The position numbers and the translations under genes are program-made. 50,879 bases of DNA, from positions 1 through 50,879 of the forward strand of contig NZ_BDBE01000035.1 in NCBI RefSeq assembly GCF_001612825.1. The letters are read 5' to 3'. Position 1 is the first letter of the stretch. Every line of letters begins with the position of its first letter. Below are positions 7,926 to 15,810 of this stretch, in pieces. The DNA comes from Nocardia caishijiensis NBRC 108228 (GTDB lineage: Bacteria; Actinomycetota; Actinomycetes; Mycobacteriales; Mycobacteriaceae). The notes under the pieces were generated by a model, which worked only from the letters and a program-made list of their open reading frames with translations, was not told where the DNA came from and made no database searches.

Positions 7926-8951
7926 GTGAATCGTCGGATCCTCACCCTGATCGTGGCCCTGGTGCCCGTCCTCGTGCTCGGCGTGGTCGGCAGTGTGGTC
8001 ACCGTCCCGTTCGTCGCACTCGGTCCCGGCCCGACCTTCGACACCCTCGGTCAGGTCGACGGCAAGCAGGTGGTCGACGTCACGGGCGCACCACTCGATC
8101 CGACCACCGGGCAGCTCAACATGACGACCGTCTCGGTGCGCGACGAACTCAACCTGTTCGAAGCGTTCGGATTCTGGGTGAGCGGTGAACACGGCCTGGT
8201 CCCGCGCGCCGAGGTCTACCCGCCCGGCGTGTCCCGTGAGGAAGTGGACAAGTCCAACCAGCAGGACTTCAAGGACTCCGAGAGCAACGCCGAGGTCGCC
8301 GCGCTGCACCACCTGAACCTGCCGACGGTGGTCCTGGTGCGCGGAGTCGTCGAGGAAGGCCCGGCCAAGGACATCCTCACCGCCGACGACCAGCTCATCA
8401 GCATCGACGGCAAGCCGATCAACGCCCCGCAGGAGGTGATCGACCTGGTCGGGACCAAGCGGCCCGGCGACGTCATCACGGTGGTGTATCGACGCGGCGA
8501 CGCCGAGCAGACCACCCCGATCACCCTCGCCGCCCGTCCCGACGACAACGACAAGGGCTACCTGGGCATCGGCCTCGGCGAGGGCGGGCGCCCGCCGCTG
8601 AAAGTCGAGTTCAACCTGGCCGACATCGGCGGCCCCTCGGCCGGACTGATGTTCAGCCTCGCCCTGATCGACAAGCTCTCACCCGGCGAACTCAACGGCG
8701 GACGCTTCGTCGCGGGCACCGGGACCATCGACCAGGAGGGCAAGGTCGGCCCGATCGGCGGCATCCAGTACAAGATGATCGCGGCCCGCGAGGCAGGCGC
8801 CGAAACCTTCCTCGTGCCCGCGGCCAACTGCAACGAGGCGGCCCAGCGCATCCCGGAGGGCCTGCGGCTGGTGAAGGTCGACACCCTCGACACCGCGATC
8901 ACCGCGCTGTCCGACATCGAAGCCGGACGCGAACCCGTCAGCTGTGCTTGA
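7926..8951 (+). CDS. Membrane-anchored PDZ/Lon-type (S16) protease
   Basis: A 341-residue protein like Rv3194c. It has an N-terminal signal anchor (about residues 6-30, LTLIVALVPVLVLGVVGSVV), a PDZ domain at about 130-215 (GPAKDILTADDQLISIDGKPI) and a Lon proteolytic domain to the C-terminus. The Ser/Lys dyad is visible: Ser238 in GGPSAG and Lys283 in IQYKMIAA. There is no ATPase domain, so it is not a classical Lon. It probably acts on envelope proteins with the active site outside the membrane. GTG 7926 gives the family length; GTG 7917 is an alternative. It is divergent from the DUF2342 gene and ends in a 25-bp tandem repeat. Confidence 0.9.
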   Translation: MNRRILTLIVALVPVLVLGVVGSVVTVPFVALGPGPTFDTLGQVDGKQVVDVTGAPLDPTTGQLNMTTVSVRDELNLFEAFGFWVSGEHGLVPRAEVYPPGVSREEVDKSNQQDFKDSESNAEVAALHHLNLPTVVLVRGVVEEGPAKDILTADDQLISIDGKPINAPQEVIDLVGTKRPGDVITVVYRRGDAEQTTPITLAARPDDNDKGYLGIGLGEGGRPPLKVEFNLADIGGPSAGLMFSLALIDKLSPGELNGGRFVAGTGTIDQEGKVGPIGGIQYKMIAAREAGAETFLVPAANCNEAAQRIPEGLRLVKVDTLDTAITALSDIEAGREPVSCA

Positions 8952-8995
8952 TGGCGGCTGGCGCCGCGGTGCTTGATGGCGGCTGGCGCCGCGGT
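8946..8995. repeat. Exact 25-bp tandem duplication over the Lon-gene stop
   Basis: The 25-bp unit at 8946-8970, starting GCTTGATGGCGGC, is repeated exactly at 8971-8995. The first copy contains the protease gene stop (8949-8951). The second runs into the long inverted-repeat element starting at 8994. A recent slippage or element-associated duplication is likely. Confidence 0.9.
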
Positions 8996-9085
8996 TCTCG
9001 GCGCTAAGCGCCGCCTCTTCCCTCCCTGCGGGCACTCCTTCGTCGCACCCTCCGGTCAGTCCAGAGGCGGCGACGCGCCGAGAAC
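8994..9085 (-). repeat. Long hairpin element, copy A (matched arms, 46-nt loop)
   Basis: Arms 8994-9017 and 9064-9085 are reverse complements except for a short asymmetric bulge. The loop is 46 nt. Read on the minus strand it starts TGGACTGAC, has CGAAG in the middle and ends GGAGGGAA. The 3' arm contains its own small palindrome GGCGCTTAGCGCC. A second element of the same design is at 40870-40965 with unrelated arm sequence. Here it lies between convergent genes, where it may terminate transcription in both directions. Confidence 0.7.
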
Positions 9086-9104
9086 TCGGGGGTTGATCAG
9101 TTGA

Positions 9105-9695
9105 TCATTCGAGGGTGTGGTGGAGGGCCTCTACCAGGCCCGGCGCCAGATTCGGGTAGGTGCGCAGGTCCAGGTCGCCGAAGCCGTCGTCGTCCTCGGG
9201 GCGGATCTGCAACAGACACAGTGACGCGCCCTGGCGCAACACGCCCGCGATGAGCCGGGCATCGCGACGGCCCGGGTGGGCGTGGGCGGCGGCGCGCCCG
9301 GCCGCGTCGGCGGCTTCCTCGTCGGCGAGCAGCGGAACGAGCGCCTCGTCCAGATCGCTCTCCGCGTCCGGCGGCAGCACCACGATCTCCTGGACGAGCA
9401 CGCAACCCTCGACCGCGGGCGGCCAGGTGGTGGTGGCCAGGAATTCGTCGAGCGCCATCGACCCGCCGGTGATGTCGTCGGGGAAGGCGTCCTGGGCCAC
9501 GGGCGTCAGTTCGCTGCCGTCGTCGAGCTGATCCTGCAGATCCGGTTCGGCCGCGGCCAGGTCGGCGGTCGGCACCAACGCGAACATCTGCGGCGGATTG
9601 CCCCAGCCTTCGGCGTCGGCGAACTCGACGACCTCGCGCACACAGCGGGCGAGGAGAACTTCGGCGTGCTCGTCATCGGTCACGCGACCATCCAA
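9105..9695 (-). CDS. PPA1309-family conserved hypothetical protein
   Basis: A 196-residue acidic cytosolic protein with no transmembrane segment. It resembles the PPA1309 family, found in actinobacteria beside UPF0182 genes. Seen features are an N-terminal helix (RCVREVVEFADAEGW), a Leu/Ala/Asp-rich middle and a conserved end (LRTYPNLAPGLVEALHHTLE). No catalytic motif is recognised. ATG 9695 is used; the in-frame GTG at 9683 would give 192 residues. It converges with the PDZ/Lon gene across hairpin copy A and is divergent from the UPF0182 gene. Function unknown. Confidence 0.8.
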   Translation of the reverse strand: MDGRVTDDEHAEVLLARCVREVVEFADAEGWGNPPQMFALVPTADLAAAEPDLQDQLDDGSELTPVAQDAFPDDITGGSMALDEFLATTTWPPAVEGCVLVQEIVVLPPDAESDLDEALVPLLADEEAADAAGRAAAHAHPGRRDARLIAGVLRQGASLCLLQIRPEDDDGFGDLDLRTYPNLAPGLVEALHHTLE

Positions 9696-9714
9696 TCATT
9701 TTCGGCCCTGGCGC

Positions 9715-9741
9715 TTGCACGGTGTCCGATTTCCGTAGAGT
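9715..9741 (+). promoter_or_regulatory. Possible promoter for the UPF0182 gene
   Basis: TTGCAC (9715-9720) and TAGAGT (9736-9741) are separated by 15 bp, or 16 bp if the -35 is read one base earlier as CTTGCA. The spacer is slightly short, so this is tentative. It would give a leader of about 125 nt. Confidence 0.35.
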
Positions 9742-9872
9742 GGGCGCCAACGGTCCGGCAGTTCGGTTCCCCGCGCGAGTGGGGATGACCCTCCGGATCA
9801 CCCGCAACATCGGACTGCGGTGTCCGCGCCCGGAATCGGTCGCGGTACCGCCGGAGCATGGAGAGTGGCACC

Positions 9873-12854
9873 GTGGGCATGCGGCCCCCCACCGGCTTAC
9901 CTTCGTTGTCCCGACGCAGCCGTGTGCTGCTGGTGACGGCTGTCGTCCTCGCGGCGCTGCTGCTGCTCGGGCCCCGACTCACCGACGCCTACACGAACTG
10001 GTTGTGGTTCGGCGAGGTCGGCTATCGCAGCGTGTATCTGGGCGTGTTGCGCACCAGATTCCTCTTGTTCGTCGTGATCGGGCTGTTCGTCGGGCTCGTG
10101 GTGTGGGCGGCGCTGCTGCTGGCCTACCGGTCGCGTCCGGTGTTCGTACCCGTCGCCGGGCCCAACGATCCGATCGCGCGCTACCGCACCACCGTGATGG
10201 CCCGACTGCGCTGGTTCGGCATCGGCATTCCGGTGTTGCTCGGCCTGCTGTCGGGTCTGGTGGCGCAGTCGAATTGGGCGACGGTGCAGATGTTCCTGCA
10301 CGGCGGCGACTTCGGTCAGCAGGACCCGCAGTTCCATCTCGACATCGGCTTCTACACCTTCGACCTGCCGTTCTACCGGATGGTGCTGAACTGGCTGTTC
10401 GTCGCCGTGGTCATCGCGTTCTTCGCGAACCTGGTGACCCACTACGTGTTCGGCGGGCTGCGCCTGGCCGGGCGCGAGGGCGCGCTCACCCGTGCCGCGC
10501 GGGTGCAGCTGGCCGTGATCGCCGGAATCTTCGTGCTGCTCAAGGCCGTCGCGTACTGGTTCGACCGGTACGACCTGCTGTCGAGCACGCGCAAGGAACC
10601 CACTTTCAGCGGTCCGTCGTTCACCGACATCAACGCGGTGCTGCCCGCCAAGCTGATCCTGCTGTCCATCGCGGTGATCTGCGCGATCGCGTTCTTCGCC
10701 GGGATCGTGCTGCGCGATCTGCGGGTGCCCGCGATGGCGGCGGCGCTGCTGGTGCTCTCCTCGATCCTGGTCGGCGCGGTGTGGCCGATGGTCGTCGAGC
10801 AGTTCTCGGTGCGCCCGAACGCCGCCGAGAAGGAAAGCCAGTACATCGAGCGCAACATCCAGGCCACGCGCGAGGCGTACGGCATCACCGACGACAAGGT
10901 CGAGTACCGCGACTACCAGGGCGTGAGCACCAAGAGCCCGCTCGAGGTCCCCGCCGACGCGGCGACCATCGGCAATGCCAGGCTGCTCGACCCGAACATC
11001 CTCTCGCCCACGTTCACCCAGTTGCAGCAGCGCAAGAACTTCTACGGCTTCCCGGAGTCGCTCGACATCGACCGCTACAACGTCAACGGCGAACTCCAGG
11101 ACTACATCGTCGCCGCGCGCGAGCTGCATCCGGCGGCACTGTCGGGCAACCAGAAGGACTGGATCAACCAGCACACCGTCTACACCCACGGCAACGGTTT
11201 CGTCGCCGCACCCGCCAACCGCGTGAACAAGCCGCAGTCCGACGCGCAGAGCGCATCGGGCGGCAGTGATTCGGGGTATCCGCTGTTCACGGTGAGCGAC
11301 CTGTTCACCGAGAAGGACAAGCAGCAGATCAAGGTCGACCAGCCGCGCATCTACTTCGGCGAGCTGATCTCCCAGACCGATCCCGACTACGCCATCGTCG
11401 GCGCGGCCGAGGGCGAGGCGCCGCGCGAATACGATTCCGACACCGCGCAGTTCACCTACGACGGCACCGGTGGCGTGCCGGTGGGCAACTGGTTCAACCG
11501 GTTGGCCTTCGCCGCCAAGTACGCCGAGCGCAACATCCTGTTCTCCTCGGCGATCAGCGACGACTCCAAGATCCTGTTCAACCGGTCGCCGCGCGACCGG
11601 GTGCAGAAGGTGGCGCCGTGGTTGACCACCGACGGCAACGCCTATCCGGCGGTCGTCGGTGAGCGCATCGTGTGGATCGTGGATGCCTACACCACCCTCG
11701 ACAAGTACCCGTACGCGCAGTCGACCTCGCTCGACGGCGCCGTCGAGGACAGCATCGACAAGAAGACCGGCCGGGCCATCCCGCGCAAGGAGGTCAGCTA
11801 CATCCGCAACTCGGTGAAGGCCACCGTCGACGCCTACGACGGCACCGTCACCCTGTACGAGACCGACACCAACGACCCGGTCCTCAACGCCTGGCAGGGC
11901 GTGTTCCCCGACGCGGTGAAGCCCGAGAGCGAGATCTCGGCCGAGCTGCGCGCGCACTTCCGCTACCCGGAAGACCTGTTCAAGGTGCAGCGCGAGATGC
12001 TCACCAAGTACCACGTGGACAACCCGCGCGAGTTCTTCACCAACAACGCCTTCTGGTCGGTGCCGAGCGATCCGACGATCGAGGGCGGCACCTTCAACCA
12101 GCCGCCGTACTACGTGCTGCTGGGTGATCCGAAGACGAACAAGCCGGTGTTCAACCTGACCTCGTCGATGGTCGGCTACAACCGCGAGTATCTGTCGGCC
12201 TACATTTCGGTGCGCTCGGATCCGGAGGGTTACGGCAAGTTCACGGTGCTGCAGCTACCGGGCGAGACGCAGACGCAGGGTCCGCAGCAGACCCAGAACT
12301 CGATGACCACCGCCGACGCGGTGTCGCGGGAGAAGACGCTGCTGTCGAACTCGAACAAGATCCGCTACGGCAACCTGCTCACCCTGCCGGTGGCCGACGG
12401 CGGCATCCTGTACGTGGAACCGTTCTACAACGAACGCAACACCGGTTCGTCGACGTTCCCGCAGCTGCTGCGCGTGCTGGTGAGCTACCGCGACTCCGGT
12501 GGCGGTGTGAAGGTCGGATACGCGGCGACCCTGGCCGACGCGCTCAACCAGGTGATCCCGGGCGCCGGTTCGCTGGCGACACCGTTCGGCGGTGATCCCT
12601 CGGTGAAGCCGAAACCGGGCGCCACTCCGCCGGTGGACCAGGGTTCGACCCCGCCCGCGGGTGGTGTCAACCCGCCGCCGCCCGCGACGGGTACCCCGTC
12701 GACGCCGACTCAGGACGCCGCGGCGGCCGAGCTGAGCCGCAAGATCGAGGCGGTGCGCGCCGCGATGCGCACGGGCAACTTCACCGACTTCGGTAAGGCG
12801 CTCGAGGAACTGGACAAGGCCGTGCAGGACTACCAGGATGCGGGCGGCCGGTAA
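9873..12854 (+). CDS. UPF0182 family large membrane protein (Rv3193c-like)
   Basis: A 993-residue UPF0182 protein, close to the 992 residues of Rv3193c. The first ~320 residues carry about seven hydrophobic segments (for example LLVTAVVLAALLLLG and FVVIGLFVGLVVWAALLL). Then follows a large domain of about 570 residues, probably outside the membrane, and a Pro/Gly/Thr-rich linker (PPATGTPSTPTQD) before a C-terminal helical tail. GTG 9873 is chosen because GGAGAG lies about eight bases upstream and MGMRPPTG aligns with the mycobacterial N-terminus. A strong terminator follows. Molecular function is not known to me. Confidence 0.92.
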   Translation: MGMRPPTGLPSLSRRSRVLLVTAVVLAALLLLGPRLTDAYTNWLWFGEVGYRSVYLGVLRTRFLLFVVIGLFVGLVVWAALLLAYRSRPVFVPVAGPNDPIARYRTTVMARLRWFGIGIPVLLGLLSGLVAQSNWATVQMFLHGGDFGQQDPQFHLDIGFYTFDLPFYRMVLNWLFVAVVIAFFANLVTHYVFGGLRLAGREGALTRAARVQLAVIAGIFVLLKAVAYWFDRYDLLSSTRKEPTFSGPSFTDINAVLPAKLILLSIAVICAIAFFAGIVLRDLRVPAMAAALLVLSSILVGAVWPMVVEQFSVRPNAAEKESQYIERNIQATREAYGITDDKVEYRDYQGVSTKSPLEVPADAATIGNARLLDPNILSPTFTQLQQRKNFYGFPESLDIDRYNVNGELQDYIVAARELHPAALSGNQKDWINQHTVYTHGNGFVAAPANRVNKPQSDAQSASGGSDSGYPLFTVSDLFTEKDKQQIKVDQPRIYFGELISQTDPDYAIVGAAEGEAPREYDSDTAQFTYDGTGGVPVGNWFNRLAFAAKYAERNILFSSAISDDSKILFNRSPRDRVQKVAPWLTTDGNAYPAVVGERIVWIVDAYTTLDKYPYAQSTSLDGAVEDSIDKKTGRAIPRKEVSYIRNSVKATVDAYDGTVTLYETDTNDPVLNAWQGVFPDAVKPESEISAELRAHFRYPEDLFKVQREMLTKYHVDNPREFFTNNAFWSVPSDPTIEGGTFNQPPYYVLLGDPKTNKPVFNLTSSMVGYNREYLSAYISVRSDPEGYGKFTVLQLPGETQTQGPQQTQNSMTTADAVSREKTLLSNSNKIRYGNLLTLPVADGGILYVEPFYNERNTGSSTFPQLLRVLVSYRDSGGGVKVGYAATLADALNQVIPGAGSLATPFGGDPSVKPKPGATPPVDQGSTPPAGGVNPPPPATGTPSTPTQDAAAAELSRKIEAVRAAMRTGNFTDFGKALEELDKAVQDYQDAGGR

Positions 12855-12866
12855 CGGTTCGTGACA

Positions 12867-12902
12867 CAAGAAGGCCCCGCCGGACTCGGCGGGGCCTTCT
12901 TG
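12867..12902. terminator. Bidirectional terminator between UPF0182 and Rpf-like genes
   Basis: A perfect 15-bp stem, CAAGAAGGCCCCGCC (12867-12881) with 12888-12902, has a 6-nt loop. T-rich ends on both strands suit the two converging genes. Confidence 0.9.
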
Positions 12903-12923
12903 CTGCAGGGGGAAACGAGTGGA

Positions 12924-13460
12924 TCAGCCCGCGATCTGCGCGATCAGCGGAGCGTTGGCATCGAGCAGGTCCTGGTACTGACCGGCGACACCGTACTGCT
13001 CGGCCAGGGCGCGGCCCGCGGCGGTCGCCTGGTCGACGGCGGCGCGCACCTCACTGGGGGCCTCGACCGGCAGCTCGACGGCAGGCTCCTCGATCGGGGC
13101 AGGAACGGGCTCGGGCTCGGCGGCCTGCAGGTACCTGCCGCAGTGCGGCCACGCGCCGACACCCTGGGTGGCGAGCACGTTCTCCGCGACGCGGATCTGC
13201 TCTTCCTTGCTCGCGGTGTGGGCCGAGCCCTGTCCGCCGTTGGCCGCCCAGGTGCTCTGCGAGAACTGCAGACCGCCGTAGTAACCGTTGCCGGTGTTGA
13301 TGCCCCAGTTGCCACCGCTCTCGCACTGGGCGACACCGTCCCAGTTGTGGGCGGCGGCGGAGGCGGTGCCGGTGGCGAGGCTGAACGGAACGGCAACCAG
13401 GGCGCCGGTCACGGCGGCGACGCCGAGGGCGCGGGTGCGGAATTTCCGGGTTTCAGTCAT
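12924..13460 (-). CDS. Secreted resuscitation-promoting-factor-like transglycosylase
   Basis: A 178-residue exported protein. The N-terminus MTETRKFRTR plus a hydrophobic stretch forms a signal peptide with likely cleavage in TASA-AAHNW near residue 35. The mature part starts with the Rpf/transglycosylase domain: WDGVAQCESGGNW contains the catalytic Glu47, then GYYGGLQFSQSTW and VGAWPHC; the two cysteines probably form a disulfide. The last ~80 residues are Pro/Glu-rich then helical. It should cleave peptidoglycan and may promote resuscitation. ATG 13460 gives a proper signal peptide; no good ribosome site is seen. Two Crp-like sites lie upstream. Confidence 0.9.
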   Translation of the reverse strand: MTETRKFRTRALGVAAVTGALVAVPFSLATGTASAAAHNWDGVAQCESGGNWGINTGNGYYGGLQFSQSTWAANGGQGSAHTASKEEQIRVAENVLATQGVGAWPHCGRYLQAAEPEPVPAPIEEPAVELPVEAPSEVRAAVDQATAAGRALAEQYGVAGQYQDLLDANAPLIAQIAG

Positions 13461-13628
13461 GGGGGAGACGCTAACCAAGAATTGCGCACCGATCACATCT
13501 TGATAACGGACATATTGTGTGATTGGTTCATCCGTCTTTTCTGGGTTTATACGGCGTATCCGGCGGGAATGCGTAAGTTGCCCGCAGTTTGTGATTGCAT
13601 CGTTATGTGCCTGAGATCACGCCGAAAT

Positions 13629-13644
13629 AGTGACCCGGGTCACT
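13629..13644. promoter_or_regulatory. Crp/GlxR-like site 1 upstream of the Rpf-like gene
   Basis: AGTGACCCGGGTCACT is a perfect 16-bp palindrome containing GTGA-N6-TCAC, the half-site pattern of mycobacterial Crp and corynebacterial GlxR. It lies about 170 bp upstream of the Rpf-like start. Confidence 0.65.
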
Positions 13645-13680
13645 GATTGGCGTCCTTTCTCGGGGCGCGACCGTCGCGAT

Positions 13681-13694
13681 GTGATGGTCATCAC
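13681..13694. promoter_or_regulatory. Crp/GlxR-like site 2 upstream of the Rpf-like gene
   Basis: GTGATGGTCATCAC is a second GTGA-N6-TCAC site, 51 bp centre-to-centre from site 1. A further palindrome ATGACGTCAT follows at 13697-13706. The rest of 13461-13814 shows no gene. Confidence 0.6.
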
Positions 13695-13814
13695 TGATGA
13701 CGTCATGGCTGAGGGGCTGACCTTCGTGAAGATCGGCTCGCTTCCGCGAAAAACCCCGTCTGACCTGACGATTTGGCATCTACGCTAACCCGTGTGTAAT
13801 GTTGTATTCACCGA

Positions 13815-13888
13815 CGCGGGGTGGAGCAGCTCGGTAGCTCGCTGGGCTCATAACCCAGAGGTCGCAGGTTCAAATCCTGTCCCCGCTA
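13815..13888 (+). tRNA. Initiator tRNA-fMet (CAT anticodon)
   Basis: A full cloverleaf can be read. The acceptor is CGCGGGG with CCCCGCT, with the C1·U72 mismatch typical of initiators. The anticodon stem ends in three G-C pairs around CTCATAA, another initiator mark. The T-arm is intact. The 3' CCA is not encoded (discriminator A, then CAA). A terminator follows seven bases on. Confidence 0.96.
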
Positions 13889-13894
13889 CAAACG

Positions 13895-13932
13895 AAGAAG
13901 GCCCTGATCAGTAGGTCAGGGCCTTCTTTCTG
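13895..13932 (+). terminator. Terminator of the tRNA-fMet gene
   Basis: AAGAAGGCCCTGA (13895-13907) pairs exactly with 13916-13928, with an 8-nt loop and a T-rich tail. From 13933 to 14122 I see nothing else except the lipase ribosome site. Confidence 0.9.
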
Positions 13933-14122
13933 TCCGGTGCCCGCCCCGATCCTGTTCGTGGTCACCGTTCCCCCTGCGCACTGTCGGTGACATGTCCAAG
14001 GACGCCGCCGACGCCGTGTCGCCCGCGCCTTCCCCCGCTTAAGTTCGAGATGGCCTCACCGGCCGAAACGCACCCGGGGCGACCGCCCCACCATCCGGCT
14101 GATGATCCTGGGGAGGGACCAC

Positions 14123-15454
14123 ATGTCGCGGCCCGGTAGTTTGCGAACCCTCGTTCTCGCCGCACTCACCGTCACGGCGGCGGTCACGGCCGCACCGGTC
14201 GGGGCAGCGCCCTCGCTGGTCGACGACGTCGTGCCCGCACCCGCGCTGCCCGCCGCCTCCGCACAACCGATCAAAGACCTGCCCGCCGACATCGCCGCCC
14301 TGTGGCAGGCCACCCGCGCCACCCCCACCGGCGACCCGATCTTCGACGCCTGGCCCGCCGGACTCGCGGACCGGCGCCCGGGCGAGATCATCGACCAGCG
14401 CGACGTGACGGCCACGGCGGCACCGTTCGCGGTGGCCCCGATCCAGCAGGCCCTGCTCCTGAAATTCCGCACCACCGACTCGCGCGGCGCACCGTCGTAC
14501 GCGACGGCGACCTTGCTCATCCCGACAGCCGCACCCCCGACGGGAACGATCAGACAGGTGGTGGTCAACGCACTACCGATCAACTCGCTCGGCGCGACCT
14601 GCACACCGGGTTACGCCTTCGCGCACGGCGCCCACCCGAAGTTCAACCTCGGCGATCTCTTCCCGCCGACGATGGCATGGGCACTGAACCGGGGACACGC
14701 GGTCCTCGTGCCCGACCACGAGGGACCGCTGATGGCCTATGCGGAGCCGACGGTCGCCGGACACGCGGTGCTCGACGCGATCCGCGCGGTGCGCGCGGTG
14801 CGTCCCGAGGTGTTCGGCGACAGCCGGTTCGCCGTCGGCGGGTACTCCGGCGGCGCGATCGCCGCCTACGGCGCCGCCGTGCTGCAACCCGAGTACGCGC
14901 CCGAACTCGCCGACGCGCTCGCCGGGGTGGCCATGGGCGGCCTGATCAGCGACTACCCCGCGATCGCCGAACGCTTCAACGGCGGCATGGCCTCCGGCAT
15001 CCTGATGGCCGCCGGTCTCGCCGTCGCCAGGGAACACCCCGCGCTGCTCGCCCAGCTGAACCATCTCGGTCAATGGGTGGCAGCCTCACCGGTCCGCGAC
15101 CTCTGCGGTGACAGCAACGGCCCGCTCGGTCTGCTCGGCCTCCCGGTGGACGTCGGGATGTCGCCACCGGACCCGCTCGCCTCCGACGCGGTGCGGGAGA
15201 TCTTCAGCCGCACCGACCTGAGCAGCCGGACCGCCGACACGGCGCTGTACATCTATCACGGACAATTCGACTTCGGCGTACCCCCGGAACAGGGCCTCGC
15301 CGTCGCCAGACGACACTGCGCCCGCGACACCGAGGTCGTCTTCCGGGCGTTGCCCACCGAACACAGTCTCGGGATGATGGCCGGTTGGCCCGGAGCGATG
15401 GACTGGATGGACGCCCGGCTGACCGGCGTACCGGCGCCGCGCGAGTGCCCGTGA
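14123..15454 (+). CDS. Secreted LIP-family lipase
   Basis: A 443-residue exported alpha/beta hydrolase of the secretory lipase (LIP) family. The signal peptide (LRTLVLAALTVTAAVTAAPV) is probably cleaved near Gly-Ala-Ala at residue 29. The nucleophile elbow GYSGG places the catalytic Ser near 242. Asp in GQFDFGVP and His in PTEHSLG complete the triad. ATG 14123 is chosen because GGGAGG sits just upstream; the in-frame ATG at 14102 lacks this. Its likely role is ester or triacylglycerol hydrolysis outside the cell. No neighbour shares its function. It converges with ptsH across a 13-bp hairpin. Confidence 0.9.
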   Translation: MSRPGSLRTLVLAALTVTAAVTAAPVGAAPSLVDDVVPAPALPAASAQPIKDLPADIAALWQATRATPTGDPIFDAWPAGLADRRPGEIIDQRDVTATAAPFAVAPIQQALLLKFRTTDSRGAPSYATATLLIPTAAPPTGTIRQVVVNALPINSLGATCTPGYAFAHGAHPKFNLGDLFPPTMAWALNRGHAVLVPDHEGPLMAYAEPTVAGHAVLDAIRAVRAVRPEVFGDSRFAVGGYSGGAIAAYGAAVLQPEYAPELADALAGVAMGGLISDYPAIAERFNGGMASGILMAAGLAVAREHPALLAQLNHLGQWVAASPVRDLCGDSNGPLGLLGLPVDVGMSPPDPLASDAVREIFSRTDLSSRTADTALYIYHGQFDFGVPPEQGLAVARRHCARDTEVVFRALPTEHSLGMMAGWPGAMDWMDARLTGVPAPRECP

Positions 15455-15477
15455 AGCGGATGTCCGTGCTCTGAGAC

Positions 15478-15517
15478 GCCGACGGTGCCGTCCTGCGGAG
15501 GAGTCGGCACCGTCGGC
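15478..15517. terminator. Hairpin between the lipase and ptsH genes
   Basis: GCCGACGGTGCCG (15478-15490) pairs perfectly with 15505-15517 around a 14-nt loop. There is no T tract, but its place between convergent genes suits a terminator. Confidence 0.65.
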
Positions 15518-15525
15518 GGGCGTGG

Positions 15526-15783
15526 TCAGGCGTCGAGGTCGCTGGCCACCAGTTCCGCGATCTTGTCGAGGGTTGGCTGATCGTCGGAGCTGAGGACGAC
15601 CTCCGCGCCCTGGCCCGCGCCGAGGGTCATGATCATCAGCGCCGACCCCGCGTCGACCGGGTCGCCGCCGGTCAGCGCGATGGTGACGGGCACGCCCGCC
15701 GCACCGACCGCCTCGGCGATCAGGGCGGCGGGACGCGCGTGCAGGCCGACCGAGGAGCCGACGGTGACGGTGGTGCTCGGCAT
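15526..15783 (-). CDS. ptsH: Phosphocarrier protein HPr
   Basis: An 85-residue HPr, the soluble phosphate carrier between enzyme I and the sugar-specific EII of the phosphotransferase system. The phosphorylation site is the His in SSVGLHARPA. The region around SALMIMTLGAGQG corresponds to the regulatory-serine segment. AAGGAG lies just upstream of the ATG. It is the last gene of the fruR-fruK-fruA-ptsH unit, 27 bp after fruA. Enzyme I (ptsI), often close by in actinobacteria, is not in this window. Confidence 0.95.
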   Translation of the reverse strand: MPSTTVTVGSSVGLHARPAALIAEAVGAAGVPVTIALTGGDPVDAGSALMIMTLGAGQGAEVVLSSDDQPTLDKIAELVASDLDA

Positions 15784-15810
15784 GGGTTTCTCCTTGTTGT
15801 GCGTGGTGGG

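Noticed and set aside
9897..12014. 705-codon open frame antisense to the UPF0182 gene
   Set aside because: Compositional shadow of a well supported gene.
13461..13814. Cyclic-di-AMP riboswitch upstream of the Rpf-like gene
   Set aside because: Known upstream of some actinobacterial rpf genes, but I could not find its conserved blocks on the minus strand here.
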